Shown here piece after piece: positions 35,025 to 43,385 of a DNA stretch of 59,949 bases. The notes below the pieces were generated by a model. The model saw only the letters and a list, made by a program, of their open reading frames with translations. It had not been told where the DNA came from and did not search any database. The stretch spans positions 1-59,949 of the forward strand of contig NZ_AGAF01000214.1 in NCBI RefSeq assembly GCF_000224515.1. The letters are read 5' to 3'. Position numbers and translations under genes: made by a program. The stretch comes from Desulfosporosinus sp. OT (GTDB lineage Bacteria > Bacillota > Desulfitobacteriia > Desulfitobacteriales > Desulfitobacteriaceae). Each line of letters opens with the position of its first letter. Position 1 is the first letter of the stretch.

Positions 35025-35474
35025 CTATCTTATATATTCAGTAACTAAATCAGTAAAAAGAATACCTTCTAAATGGTCTATTTCATGACAATAACACTTT
35101 GCCAAATCTCCTTGGCCAGTCAAAATAATTTGCTCGCCATTTTCATTTAAAGCTTGAACCATTACCTTTTGAGGTCTTTTTAATTTTCCTAATATATTAG
35201 GAATGCTTAAACATCCCTCTACAACTTCTTGAGTTCCTTCCTGCTGAATTATCGTTGGATTAACTAATTTAATAAGCCCTTGTCCCATATCTACAACAAC
35301 CAATCTCTTCAATATACCTATTTGCGGGGCTGCTAAACCTCCGCCGTGTTCTTTGTACATTGTATCTGCCATATCATTTAATATTTGTCTTATTTTATCA
35401 TCAATTAAGTCAACAAACTTGCACTTCTTTCTTAATATATCATCATCAAAAAACCTTAGTTGTCTCAGTGCCAT
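35025..35474 (-). CDS. def: Peptide deformylase
   Basis: A 149-residue metalloenzyme that removes the formyl group from the N-terminal Met of new proteins. All three motifs are intact: GGGLAAPQIG (about residues 44-53), EGCLSIP with the metal Cys (about 86-92), and CHEIDHLEG with HExxH (about 129-137). Length is typical. Its ATG follows the stop of the XRE regulator directly, so they form an operon. A housekeeping def usually sits with fmt or priA; this regulated copy may be an accessory one (inference). Confidence 0.93.
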   Translation of the reverse strand: MALRQLRFFDDDILRKKCKFVDLIDDKIRQILNDMADTMYKEHGGGLAAPQIGILKRLVVVDMGQGLIKLVNPTIIQQEGTQEVVEGCLSIPNILGKLKRPQKVMVQALNENGEQIILTGQGDLAKCYCHEIDHLEGILFTDLVTEYIR

Positions 35475-35711
35475 TTATCCTACTCCTTTGCTTTGCTGTG
35501 CCCTCGATTTTCTTTCACTTTCTTCAAAAAGAAAAACCTCCTCTATGGAGCTATTAAATACTTTGCAAATATCATAAGCAAGCCATATAGACGGTTCGAA
35601 TTTTTCCGTTTCAATAGCGTTAATCGCCTGTCTCGATACCCCAACAAGTTCTCCTAAATGTTCTTGAGTTAACCCAAGCGATTCACGAAGTTCTTTTAAT
35701 CTATTTTTCAT
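35475..35711 (-). CDS. XRE-family HTH regulator
   Basis: A 78-residue Cro/CI-type DNA-binding protein. The helix-turn-helix is LGLTQEHLGELVGVSRQAINAIETEKFEP (about residues 12-40), followed by a short dimerisation helix (SIEEVFLFEE). Members of this small YozG-like group often control the gene next to them. GGAG is 10 bases before the ATG. Two GTTAACCTTACA repeats flank its promoter, which suggests autoregulation of the xre-def operon. Confidence 0.85.
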   Translation of the reverse strand: MKNRLKELRESLGLTQEHLGELVGVSRQAINAIETEKFEPSIWLAYDICKVFNSSIEEVFLFEESERKSRAQQSKGVG

Positions 35712-35726
35712 TATTACTCTACTCCT

Positions 35727-35792
35727 GTAACGTTAACCTTACAGAATATTTATATCATTATTTTAGCCTCTGTGTCAAGTTAACCTTACATA
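35727..35792 (-). promoter_or_regulatory. Promoter with two XRE-type operator sites
   Basis: Minus strand: TTGACA (complement at 35773-35778), 18 bases, TATAAA (35749-35754). TGTAAGGTTAAC occurs twice, overlapping the -35 (35779-35790) and just behind the -10 (35732-35743). The latter extends to the near-perfect palindrome GTAACGTTAACCTTAC (35727-35742). Confidence 0.6.
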
Positions 35793-35981
35793 ATCCATTG
35801 TGAAAAATTAACTCATCACTGACGACTGGTTTCCGCGGTTTAAGGTGCTGTTGCCGAGCTAATCGTGCTATTAACTAATCGTTATCACATTCTTTTTCAG
35901 CATGACTCAAGTATAATCTATAATATAATCTTCTAAGACAAGTTGTGTAAGAAATAATAAATTTTATAAGGAGGAAATAAG

Positions 35982-36041
35982 ATGGGTGCCAAGATATTAG
36001 GCATATCAGGAAGTCCTGTACCTAACAGCAATACTGATTAG
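35982..36041 (+). pseudogene. Truncated NADPH-dependent FMN reductase / iron-sulfur flavoprotein
   Basis: Behind AAGGAGG starts MGAKILGISGSPVPNSNTD, the exact N-terminal FMN phosphate-binding pattern (GISGSPxxNSNT) of flavodoxin-like FMN reductases, then TAG after 19 codons. A good promoter-like TATAAT region precedes it at about 35910-35930. The rest of the gene is gone: the helD stop follows 33 bp later in the opposite direction. It is best read as the remnant of a deleted gene at a recombination junction. Confidence 0.65.
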
Positions 36042-36073
36042 TCATGCAAGTATTGAAATCAATGTTTTGATCA

Positions 36074-38302
36074 TTAAAGCAAGGGACTCTTATCTCCTTT
36101 GTAATAAATAACCAATCGATGGAGTGCTCGAGTACAGGCAATGTACAGTAGTTGTCTATCAAAATCACTTGCATAGTTTTCCTTATTAACATCGTATACG
36201 ATCACAACATCAAATTCTAATCCCTTTGCCATATAAGTTGGAATGACTAAGGCACCTTTTATAACTTCTCCGCCTCGAGGTTTAATAAGTGTTAGTTGCA
36301 CCGATTTTTTCAAGCGACTAAACACCTTTTCTGCATCCTCTTGAGTTTTGCATACGACAGCAACGGATTCATACCCTTGCTCTGTATATTTCGCTATATC
36401 TTCTATGATCGACTGATCGATCGCCTCTATTGTTTCTTGATGGATAAGCCGGGGTTCCTCACCATACCGTTCAATAGAGCAATAATCGTGTTGAGTACCT
36501 TCACCTAGTAGATCCTGTGCGAAGGTGTTGATTTCACATGTTGATCTATACCCTTTATTTAAAGACAGCTTTATCGTCTTACCTTTATTGAGTATCTCAG
36601 AAATATTGTCATATAGTGAACAGTCTATTGGTTTTTCAATCGTCTGATGAATGTCTCCTAGGACAGTATAAGTTGCATTTTTGTACAAAATCTTAAAAAT
36701 CTCGTATTGTAGAGGACTATAATCCTGGGCTTCATCAATGACCACATGTTTGATCCCGGAAACCACATCATTCCCTTCGACTTTTAACTTCAGATAAAGA
36801 AGGGGAGCGTAATCTTCATAATGCACTTGCCCCTCTCGCAGATTTTGAAGAGTTGTCGAAATAATTTCTTGAATAGTCTCTGGAAGTTTGAGACCTTGCG
36901 ACAACTTGAGCAAAAGCCCACGGTTCTTGAAAAGCAGTGTGTATAAGTGTCCGTAATCAACGTTCGTGAATTTTTGAATTCGCTCCCGAAAAGCTACGGC
37001 TTGTTTAATGGCTAATAATCGGCTGAATGACTTAATTTCAAACTCATGCCCTTCACTTTTCTCCACAATCTTTTCCAAACGCTTAAGTCTCTTTTTCTGT
37101 AATGGATGAACCTTTTTCATAAGGATTCTTTCGATCATTTTGAGCTGTTTTGCAATCGGAGTACCAATTTCATTGTGTAGAAAACGGTTCTTTAGCTGTT
37201 GCCTCGTCGCTAGAATTGTTCCGTTATAATAGACATCCTCAAAGACAATAAGCCGATGCGCGTAATACCATAATAGTCTATCAAGAATCTGCTTAAATAC
37301 CCTCGAACCCTTAAAATCGATACTTTGCTGCCTTCGGTCATCACCAGTCTTCGCTCGGGAATGTATCAATGATTCAAGCTGCATATCCCGTGTTTCTTCC
37401 CCAAATCGACCTTGAAAAGCCTCTAAGACTAGATCGTCAAAGATGCTTTGCCTTACGTTTTCTTCCCCCAGCTCAGGGAGGACACTCGAAATATAATGAC
37501 TAAAAACGGAGTTAGGAGATATTATGATGACATCCTTGGATCGTAGATTGGAATTAAGACCTTCATAGAGGAGGTAGGCAATTCTATGCAGAGCAATCGA
37601 TGTTTTGCCACTACCCGCTACACCTTGGACGATTAACAGCTCATGATCCCTATCCCTAATAATTACGTCTTGTTCCTTTTGTATCGTTTCGATAATATTT
37701 TTCATTTTGGCAGAGGTATTATGACTTAGTACTTCCTGCAGTATTTCATCGGTAATCCTGACACTGCAATCAAAAAAGTATTTCAGCTTTGAATTTCGAA
37801 TTTTATATTGCCTTTTCAAGGAAACATCTCCCCGACTAATGCCTGCCGGAGTGTCAAACATTACTTCACCTAGTTCATACCTATAAAATATACTTGAAAT
37901 AGGTGCGCGCCAGTCATAAACGTAGACTTGACCAGTATTCCTATCCAATAGATTATAAAGGCCAATATATATCTTTTCTTTTTCACCAAAACCTTTTTCT
38001 ATAAAGTCAAACCGGCCAAAGTAAGGTGAGTTTATCAATTTCTTAAGGTTCTTGATACGCTGGGGATTGTAACTTGAGATATGATTATTAACTTGCATAA
38101 GATGCAGGTTTATATCGATAAGACTCTCAAAGTCACTCGAAACATGAACGGTATTTTCATACATATCCTTTCTAGCGGCAATTAAATCACTCTTTTTCTC
38201 TTCTAACTTCTTCGCTTCCTTTTCCACTTCTTCATTGATAAAAGCCAATGTCTTCCTAAGATAATCGATCTCCTCCTGATGATTTTCTTGGTAACTGTCC
38301 AT
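36074..38302 (-). CDS. helD: HelD-like RNA polymerase recycling helicase (UvrD/Rep type)
   Basis: A 742-residue superfamily 1 ATPase. The N-terminal coiled coil (residues 5-60, EEIDYLRKTLAFINEEVEKEAKKLEEK) and the HelD block DRNTGQVYVYDWRAPISSIFYR are diagnostic. The Walker A motif is QGVAGSGKTSIALHR (about 225), Walker B VVIDEAQDYSP (about 522), and the C-terminal motifs include AKGLEFDVVIVYD and LYIACTRALHRL. HelD removes RNA polymerase from stalled complexes; some versions protect against rifamycins. Length is normal. Its own promoter lies in 38303-38400. Confidence 0.9.
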   Translation of the reverse strand: MDSYQENHQEEIDYLRKTLAFINEEVEKEAKKLEEKKSDLIAARKDMYENTVHVSSDFESLIDINLHLMQVNNHISSYNPQRIKNLKKLINSPYFGRFDFIEKGFGEKEKIYIGLYNLLDRNTGQVYVYDWRAPISSIFYRYELGEVMFDTPAGISRGDVSLKRQYKIRNSKLKYFFDCSVRITDEILQEVLSHNTSAKMKNIIETIQKEQDVIIRDRDHELLIVQGVAGSGKTSIALHRIAYLLYEGLNSNLRSKDVIIISPNSVFSHYISSVLPELGEENVRQSIFDDLVLEAFQGRFGEETRDMQLESLIHSRAKTGDDRRQQSIDFKGSRVFKQILDRLLWYYAHRLIVFEDVYYNGTILATRQQLKNRFLHNEIGTPIAKQLKMIERILMKKVHPLQKKRLKRLEKIVEKSEGHEFEIKSFSRLLAIKQAVAFRERIQKFTNVDYGHLYTLLFKNRGLLLKLSQGLKLPETIQEIISTTLQNLREGQVHYEDYAPLLYLKLKVEGNDVVSGIKHVVIDEAQDYSPLQYEIFKILYKNATYTVLGDIHQTIEKPIDCSLYDNISEILNKGKTIKLSLNKGYRSTCEINTFAQDLLGEGTQHDYCSIERYGEEPRLIHQETIEAIDQSIIEDIAKYTEQGYESVAVVCKTQEDAEKVFSRLKKSVQLTLIKPRGGEVIKGALVIPTYMAKGLEFDVVIVYDVNKENYASDFDRQLLYIACTRALHRLVIYYKGDKSPLL

Positions 38303-38458
38303 TGGATCACCCTCCTAAACTAAAGAATCTCGGAAAAACCATTTGACATTCCTATAGTCTTTGTGATATGATACTAGTAAGAGGTATCGATTACACTTGG
38401 TTATGTGTCCATTTCTTATTATATACTAAATACGTCTTCAAGTATAGTGAAAGTTAAA

Positions 38459-38481
38459 AAAGCCAGTTTCGAAATGACTTT
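38459..38481 (-). terminator. Weak terminator behind the redox cluster
   Basis: AAAGTC / GGCTTT (one G-U pair) with a loop TTTCGAAA-like, followed by TTTTTT on the minus strand, 10 bp behind the last gene of the 38.5-47.6 kb cluster. Confidence 0.5.
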
Positions 38482-38490
38482 CCCCTATTT

Positions 38491-38787
38491 TCATCCCATT
38501 CTTAAATTTAAAAACAAAATGCGTTGTGTGAGAATTTCAATCTTCTCATCCAACGCATTAAATATTTCTTCGCCAAACTCTTTAAGTAGCGAATTCCTGC
38601 TGTTTATTGTCTCTAGGATTTCATCAAACCTTTGTTTCATAAATTTTTGGTCTGTAGATTGGGCAGACCATTCTCCATTTCTACCGAAAATACCCCCGTT
38701 CCACGTTGTACCCGTACTTGTCGTCTGCTTTGAGTTAACTGTTCTCGAATCATTTTGCAAGAGTTCACGGATGCTGGGCACTTTGGT
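38491..38787 (-). CDS. Small soluble protein of unknown function
   Basis: About 98 residues from the ATG at 38787 (MTKVPSIRELLQNDSR). The middle is Gly/Thr/Trp-rich (TTSTGTTWNGGIFGRNGEW), and the C-terminal 45 residues are helical (KFMKQRFDEILETINSRNSLL, EIFNALDEKIEILTQRI). The frame is open to 38850, overlapping the cytochrome gene by 86 bp; the start is therefore uncertain, and no good ribosome site was found. It overlaps the cytochrome stop by 23 bp even with the short start, so it is probably translated with it. No family recognised. Confidence 0.5.
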   Translation of the reverse strand, partial: TKVPSIRELLQNDSRTVNSKQTTSTGTTWNGGIFGRNGEWSAQSTDQKFMKQRFDEILETINSRNSLLKEFGEEIFNALDEKIEILTQRILFLNLRMG

Positions 38788-40276
38788 CATGACATTTATG
38801 GCACGAATCTGCTCCTTGCTCATCGAGGGTTTGCTCACATTTACTGCCATAAACTAAAGGCACATTAAATGTTTTCCCTGTAATACGACTGCTTTGAATC
38901 CAATTATCTCCTTTATGTCGCAAGAAAGGCAATTCTTCGTCTTTAACAGTCCTTACGATTTCATCCCCAATCTGCAATGCTGGAAATTGAGAATTCGTTA
39001 TTTGCTCTTCAAAGGCCAGATCATTCAGATTCTCAATTTTCTTAGTTAAGGGAAGTCTTTCTTTTGTACCGTGACAATCAAGACATTGCAGATGAACAGC
39101 ATCATATTGAGATGTATGCAGCTTGTCATCTCCCATGACATCCCGTCTTGTATGACAATCAATACAATCAAGACTTACTTCACATCTTGCGAAAATCTCA
39201 CCCGGCAAATAGTAATCGCTCAAGCGATCCGCCCAAGTCGTATCTCCTGCTTTCCAATCACTCACAACCTTAGCCATATCAGAACGAACGGAAAAGCTCA
39301 TTTTGAGGGCATCATGGTTCCCTTGGTTATGACATTGATTACACTGAGTGTACGGAATTTGTGTCGTTAAACGATGGACCATTCCGTGGCCAATATCATT
39401 TGCTTTAATGGTCGTATCATCCCCGATATATGTATGAGTAGGGTTGGTCAAGACGTGACATGCTTCACACCCATTACCTTGTACTTTGTCATTATCTCCG
39501 TTCTGCCCGTTGCTCTTAACTTGAGCAGTTCCTTGTTGAGTATTAGATGAAGTTAGACCTTGGGGTACAGGCAGATTTCCTTCGCTTTGATGACATTGAC
39601 TTAGGCAGTCCTCTTTAAACCCTCTTTCGCTGGGTTGCCCCTGGAGAGGATGAGGATAAAGTGAGGCCACTTGGCCCTTCGCGAGTCCGGGAACATCTTT
39701 AGTTTTGTCTAGGCCAAACATCATACGGACGACACTTAGCTCTCCTGCTTTAGTAGACATAATTGAAGTTTTAACTAAATCAACTTCATTTTTTGCTTGT
39801 TCTTGGTTATTAGCATGACAAGATATTCCATTTCCTCCTGTCCCTCCACAACTTAAAGAAGCTACATTTAATGAGCCCGGATGACTGCCGCCGTACATTT
39901 GAGCGTGAGCAGTCGTTTCGTCAAGTGACAGAGGATTTCCACCATGGCAAACCACACACCCAAACGTATTGCTCGGATGGGAGCTTGATATTTCTTCAAT
40001 ACCAATATGGCAAGTTTTACAGCGTTCAACCTTACCATTTGGCAGAATAAGATCAATAATCTCCGGCTTGCGATTTTGATAACTTGCTATTTGTAGCTCA
40101 ACCTGCTTTTTCTTATTTTCATTATCAATAGCTCCAAGTTGAACTTGCAGCTCCGAAATTTGCTCGTTAAAATATTCTTTTTGATAATCGCTCCATTCGG
40201 GAGTCCTCCCCTGCTTCAGGGTTAGAATAACCATCAGGATCAGAAAAAGGCTGGCCAGCAGGAATGTTTTCTTCAT
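38765..40276 (-). CDS. Multihaem cytochrome c
   Basis: A 503-residue exported cytochrome with an N-terminal signal anchor (TFLLASLFLILMVILTL). Canonical CxxCH haem sites: CKTCH, CVVCH, CEACH, CNQCH, CIDCH, CLDCH and CHKCH, seven in all. Two further candidates are atypical: CLSQCH (CX3CH) and C-x9-CH in SCGGTGGNGISCH. It is the electron-transfer partner at the end of the cytochrome b/Rieske operon, starting directly at the stop of the preceding gene. It may carry electrons between the quinol-oxidising module and an extracytoplasmic acceptor (inference). Confidence 0.88.
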   Translation of the reverse strand: MKKTFLLASLFLILMVILTLKQGRTPEWSDYQKEYFNEQISELQVQLGAIDNENKKKQVELQIASYQNRKPEIIDLILPNGKVERCKTCHIGIEEISSSHPSNTFGCVVCHGGNPLSLDETTAHAQMYGGSHPGSLNVASLSCGGTGGNGISCHANNQEQAKNEVDLVKTSIMSTKAGELSVVRMMFGLDKTKDVPGLAKGQVASLYPHPLQGQPSERGFKEDCLSQCHQSEGNLPVPQGLTSSNTQQGTAQVKSNGQNGDNDKVQGNGCEACHVLTNPTHTYIGDDTTIKANDIGHGMVHRLTTQIPYTQCNQCHNQGNHDALKMSFSVRSDMAKVVSDWKAGDTTWADRLSDYYLPGEIFARCEVSLDCIDCHTRRDVMGDDKLHTSQYDAVHLQCLDCHGTKERLPLTKKIENLNDLAFEEQITNSQFPALQIGDEIVRTVKDEELPFLRHKGDNWIQSSRITGKTFNVPLVYGSKCEQTLDEQGADSCHKCHDQSAQHP

Positions 40277-40642
40277 TTATATCCACCAAAATTCTTTCAT
40301 CATAAACCAGATCAGCAGGAGAATAACCGTGCCGCAGAGAATCATAAAAATCCTCTGACCTGACTTCACACCCCAATAATCAACAATCCAAGGTAGTCCA
40401 GCGAGCCCTGCGATGAAGATCAGAGGGAAAACAAGAGCGCCTAACCACGGTGGGAGATAGAGCAATAGGATTTGAAACGGACCAAAGATCCACGGAGCAA
40501 CTGCATGCGCAACAGAGGGCGCCTGATTGCTTGTTCCGATTCCTGCCGCAAACTTTAAAGCCAGGACCTGACAAAAAACAAGAAAAAATATCGAAGCTAT
40601 TCCCTCTTTTTCGATGAGATGTTTAATTGGCGAACGGGCCAT
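40277..40642 (-). CDS. Cytochrome b C-terminal subunit (subunit IV-like)
   Basis: A 121-residue membrane protein with three hydrophobic helices (FFLVFCQVLALKFAAG; IFGPFQILLLYLPPWLGALVFPLIFIAGLAGL; IFMILCGTVILLLIWFM). It corresponds to the C-terminal part of cytochrome b, as in split b6/subunit IV systems; PPWLGALVFPL replaces the PEWY quinol-site loop and lacks a clear PEWY. The ATG at 40642 follows GGGGGGAG and puts the start 13 bp behind the previous stop; longer frames overlap it. Confidence 0.7.
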   Translation of the reverse strand: MARSPIKHLIEKEGIASIFFLVFCQVLALKFAAGIGTSNQAPSVAHAVAPWIFGPFQILLLYLPPWLGALVFPLIFIAGLAGLPWIVDYWGVKSGQRIFMILCGTVILLLIWFMMKEFWWI

Positions 40643-40655
40643 TATGGACTCCCCC

Positions 40656-41279
40656 CTAGAGCGGGCGTACTCCCCCGTCACGACGGATACGCCAAAAGTG
40701 ATAAAGTTGTAAGAACAGAGCAAATATAGGTAGGCCAACACAATGCCATACATACACCACTAGGGTACTTCCGCTTAAAGCAGAAGGTTCTCCAAACATA
40801 ATCTGCGCAAGTCCCTTCCCCATACCAGGAATTAATCCCAATATATTAACAGCGACTGTCGCTGCTGCACCACTTTCTTGTGACCCAATAAGCAAGTAAC
40901 CAGTAAAATCCAGAACCAAGATTAGAATCAGTAGGGCCACACCTATAAGCCAATTCAGTTGCTTGGGAGATTTATAGGAATGAGTCCAAACGACACGCAG
41001 CATATGGAGATTAACTGTGACAACCATGAGCTGACCCGCCCAATAATGCAAATTTCTAATCACGCTACCATAGGGAATTACAGAGGCTATCGTTAGTATG
41101 CTACCGAACCCAGTACTATCTCCTGGCTGATAATGAAACATCAGAAGGAAACCAGTAACCCCAAGTATCACAAAAGCTAGGAAAGATAACCCTCCCAGGC
41201 AGAACGTATAAAGTATTGTGAGGACTCCATCAGGAATGAATCGTGGCCTAATATGGTTAACAAAGTTTTGATCTTTCAT
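40656..41279 (-). CDS. Cytochrome b N-terminal subunit (b6-like)
   Basis: A 207-residue membrane protein with four helices. It carries two His pairs for two b haems: H-x13-H in NLHYWAGQLMVVTVNLH and H-x14-H in WHCVGLPIFALFLQLYH. HX14H in the second pair is characteristic of cytochrome b6-type proteins. With the Rieske protein (start overlaps its stop, ATGA) it should form a quinol-oxidising bc-type complex facing the multihaem cytochrome. Confidence 0.9.
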   Translation of the reverse strand: MKDQNFVNHIRPRFIPDGVLTILYTFCLGGLSFLAFVILGVTGFLLMFHYQPGDSTGFGSILTIASVIPYGSVIRNLHYWAGQLMVVTVNLHMLRVVWTHSYKSPKQLNWLIGVALLILILVLDFTGYLLIGSQESGAAATVAVNILGLIPGMGKGLAQIMFGEPSALSGSTLVVYVWHCVGLPIFALFLQLYHFWRIRRDGGVRPL

Positions 41280-41728
41280 GCCCGATAATCCATCTCTACT
41301 TGTTGAGCGGTATTGATCATTAACGATCCATCCGGTTTGATTTCCACGGCCGCTCTCTGCAAAGCTTTAGGGGCAGGCCCTGAAAGGGGCCTGCCCTCGA
41401 CATCATAAACACTCCCGTGACAGGGGCAAAGCCATTCTTTTCTATTCGGATGATAAGTAACCTCGCAGCCGAGATGCGTACAGGATGCTACCAAAGCCAT
41501 CGCTCCTCGAGAATCTCGCTTGACCCACACCCGAGCAGTGGCTGCACTTTGCCAGTCACTGTTTTTATCAAGCGGTTTGTTATAAACCACTAAAGGAGAC
41601 TGCAGTTGGTCTTCTTTACTCGTCAGATATTTAACTAGAGGGTCAATTGACAAGGTACTAGCAGCGATAATTCCGAACCATCCTAAGCGTAACACCGCTC
41701 GTCTCGTCCATTCTATTTGTTTTGGCAT
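41276..41728 (-). CDS. Rieske [2Fe-2S] protein
   Basis: A 150-residue protein anchored by an N-terminal helix preceded by TRRAVLRLGWFG, a Tat-like twin-arginine motif. Cluster ligands: CTHLGC (about residue 84) and CPCHGSVYD (about 103), with the disulfide pair typical of high-potential Rieske proteins; the GPAPKALQ loop follows. It is the iron-sulfur subunit of a bc-type complex with the next two genes. It lies 18 bp behind the NrfD gene. Confidence 0.93.
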   Translation of the reverse strand: MPKQIEWTRRAVLRLGWFGIIAASTLSIDPLVKYLTSKEDQLQSPLVVYNKPLDKNSDWQSAATARVWVKRDSRGAMALVASCTHLGCEVTYHPNRKEWLCPCHGSVYDVEGRPLSGPAPKALQRAAVEIKPDGSLMINTAQQVEMDYRA

Positions 41729-41746
41729 CAGATTTCCTTGCCTCCT

Positions 41747-42643
41747 CTAGTTAAACCAACCACTCCATTGTCCCGCATAGGTAATTACGAAACGCACAAA
41801 AAATCCTCCAAATAAGACCAAAAAACTACTGCTAATGGTAACCGGCAATGCCCACTTAACAGGAATTTTGTCCTTAAGTTCCATCAACTCCAACGCTAAC
41901 GGAATAATCAGACCTAACCCTACAATGAGCAACCAGAAAATCCAGGCAAAAGGTCCAATTAACAAATTGCTAAAGGCAGACGATACACTGAGTGAGTTCG
42001 TTCTCCCCATGACTATCATTGTTAGTATAATCAAACACTCCAGGATTATCAATATCGCATCTGCCTTAGTTAATAGGTGTAATTCCCTATGCCTAGCCCG
42101 TTGCCAAGGGCTGAGAGCAGCAATCAAGATCACGGATGCCACACCTGTCGATAAAGCAGAAACCAAAAACAGCACTGGAAGCAAAGGGGCCGTCCAGAGC
42201 GGGCGAACTGCAGCATTAAGCAGGACACCCGTGTAAGAGGCAACGCCCACGGACAAGACGGGCATGAACTTTGCCAATCTTTTTTTCCACGTTTGAGGAT
42301 TTCTCAATCCAAGGACTTGATAGTTTTCTGGAAGCCAAAGGTAAAGGTAGATGACACTTAAAAAGGTAAAGAACAGAATTGCCCAACTCCCGTAGGACAT
42401 CGGAGACCTTACTTGCAGAGTAAGAAATAGCCGATAAAAGTTAAACGGACTACCTAGATCAAGTAGAAGGACGCCTAACCCCAAAGAAATCGGGAAGGGC
42501 GAAATATAGGCACCGAAGCGACTAACACGCTCAAATTCTTGGCCACCATAGAGAAAGGCAAAATTGGACGTTACCATTGCCCCTGCACTCAGCCCTGCAG
42601 TGAAGAGGTAAATAACGATCATTAGTCCCCAAGTTAATTCCAA
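41747..42643 (-). CDS. NrfD/PsrC-type membrane subunit
   Basis: A 298-residue integral membrane protein with about eight helices (LTWGLMIVIYLFTAGLSAGA at the start, NAFLIGPFAWIFWLLIVGLGLI near the end). NrfD proteins exchange electrons with (mena)quinone as the membrane anchor of molybdenum/iron-sulfur complexes. Start is TTG at 42643, 8 bases behind AGGAGG, since an upstream ATG is out of frame. It is the third subunit of the PsrABC-like enzyme. Confidence 0.85.
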   Translation of the reverse strand: MELTWGLMIVIYLFTAGLSAGAMVTSNFAFLYGGQEFERVSRFGAYISPFPISLGLGVLLLDLGSPFNFYRLFLTLQVRSPMSYGSWAILFFTFLSVIYLYLWLPENYQVLGLRNPQTWKKRLAKFMPVLSVGVASYTGVLLNAAVRPLWTAPLLPVLFLVSALSTGVASVILIAALSPWQRARHRELHLLTKADAILIILECLIILTMIVMGRTNSLSVSSAFSNLLIGPFAWIFWLLIVGLGLIIPLALELMELKDKIPVKWALPVTISSSFLVLFGGFFVRFVITYAGQWSGWFN

Positions 42644-42679
42644 GCAGCATACCTCCTAAACATTTATCCACTTCCAAGG

Positions 42680-42701
42680 CACCCACTACGATAAGTGGGT
42701 G
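42680..42701 (-). promoter_or_regulatory. Intercistronic hairpin
   Basis: CACCCACT-N6-AGTGGGTG in the 144-bp gap between the ferredoxin and NrfD genes, without a T-run. It may adjust expression or mRNA stability within the operon. Confidence 0.45.
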
Positions 42702-42787
42702 TTCCATGATCTGCCTCGATTCAGGTAGACTCCACCTGCGCCGCCAAGTGTTCCTTTTAGAAGGTGCGGCTTTGGCGAAACCCTAGT

Positions 42788-43363
42788 TCACTCCCCCTGA
42801 GGAATTTCTGGAACGGCTTCATCAATATAATAAATATTTGGGCCAGTTCCCACCTGTTTTAACAATTGCCGAGTCGGATACTTGGCAATCAATTTTGAGA
42901 CGATACTATTCGGGTCGTTGAGGTCTCCTGCTTGGCGCGACTTTCCTAAGCACGTTTGAACGCACGCCGGTTCTAACCCTTGCTCAAGGCGCTGCCAGCA
43001 AAAAGTACACTTATCGGCCTTTCCAGTCACAGGATTAGGAAAACGGGCGTCATACGGGCAAGCTACAATACAATATTTGCACCCGATACATTTACTGTTT
43101 TCGACTATTACGATACCATCTACCCGTTTTTGAGAAGCCCCTGTTGGACAAACCTTTACACAAGGTGGGTGCTCACAATGCATACAATTACCCGGTTGAA
43201 AAATTTCCTTAACATTAGGAAACTGTCCCTGAACTCCGCTGCTTTTTACCCAATTACGCTTATTTCCGAGTGGCACATCATTTTCCGCGCGACAAGCCAC
43301 CATACAAGCATCGCAATCGATACAGCGTGAAGTAATAATGACGAATCCCATGCGAACAGCCAT
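42788..43363 (-). CDS. Four-cluster ferredoxin subunit (PsrB/NrfC/DmsB type)
   Basis: A 191-residue electron-transfer subunit with four [4Fe-4S] motifs: CIDCDACMVAC, CMHCEHPPCVKVC, CIGCKYCIVAC and CTFCWQRLEQGLEPACVQTC. It passes electrons between the molybdopterin subunit (22 bp upstream) and the NrfD subunit. No signal peptide is visible, so it is probably exported together with the Tat-signal-bearing catalytic subunit. Confidence 0.93.
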   Translation of the reverse strand: MAVRMGFVIITSRCIDCDACMVACRAENDVPLGNKRNWVKSSGVQGQFPNVKEIFQPGNCMHCEHPPCVKVCPTGASQKRVDGIVIVENSKCIGCKYCIVACPYDARFPNPVTGKADKCTFCWQRLEQGLEPACVQTCLGKSRQAGDLNDPNSIVSKLIAKYPTRQLLKQVGTGPNIYYIDEAVPEIPQGE

Positions 43364-43385
43364 ATTTTTTCCTCCTACGCCTTCC

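Noticed and set aside
38405-38857. 150-codon plus-strand frame
   Set aside because: Antisense to the end of the cytochrome gene and to the small gene at 38491-38787, with no ribosome site.
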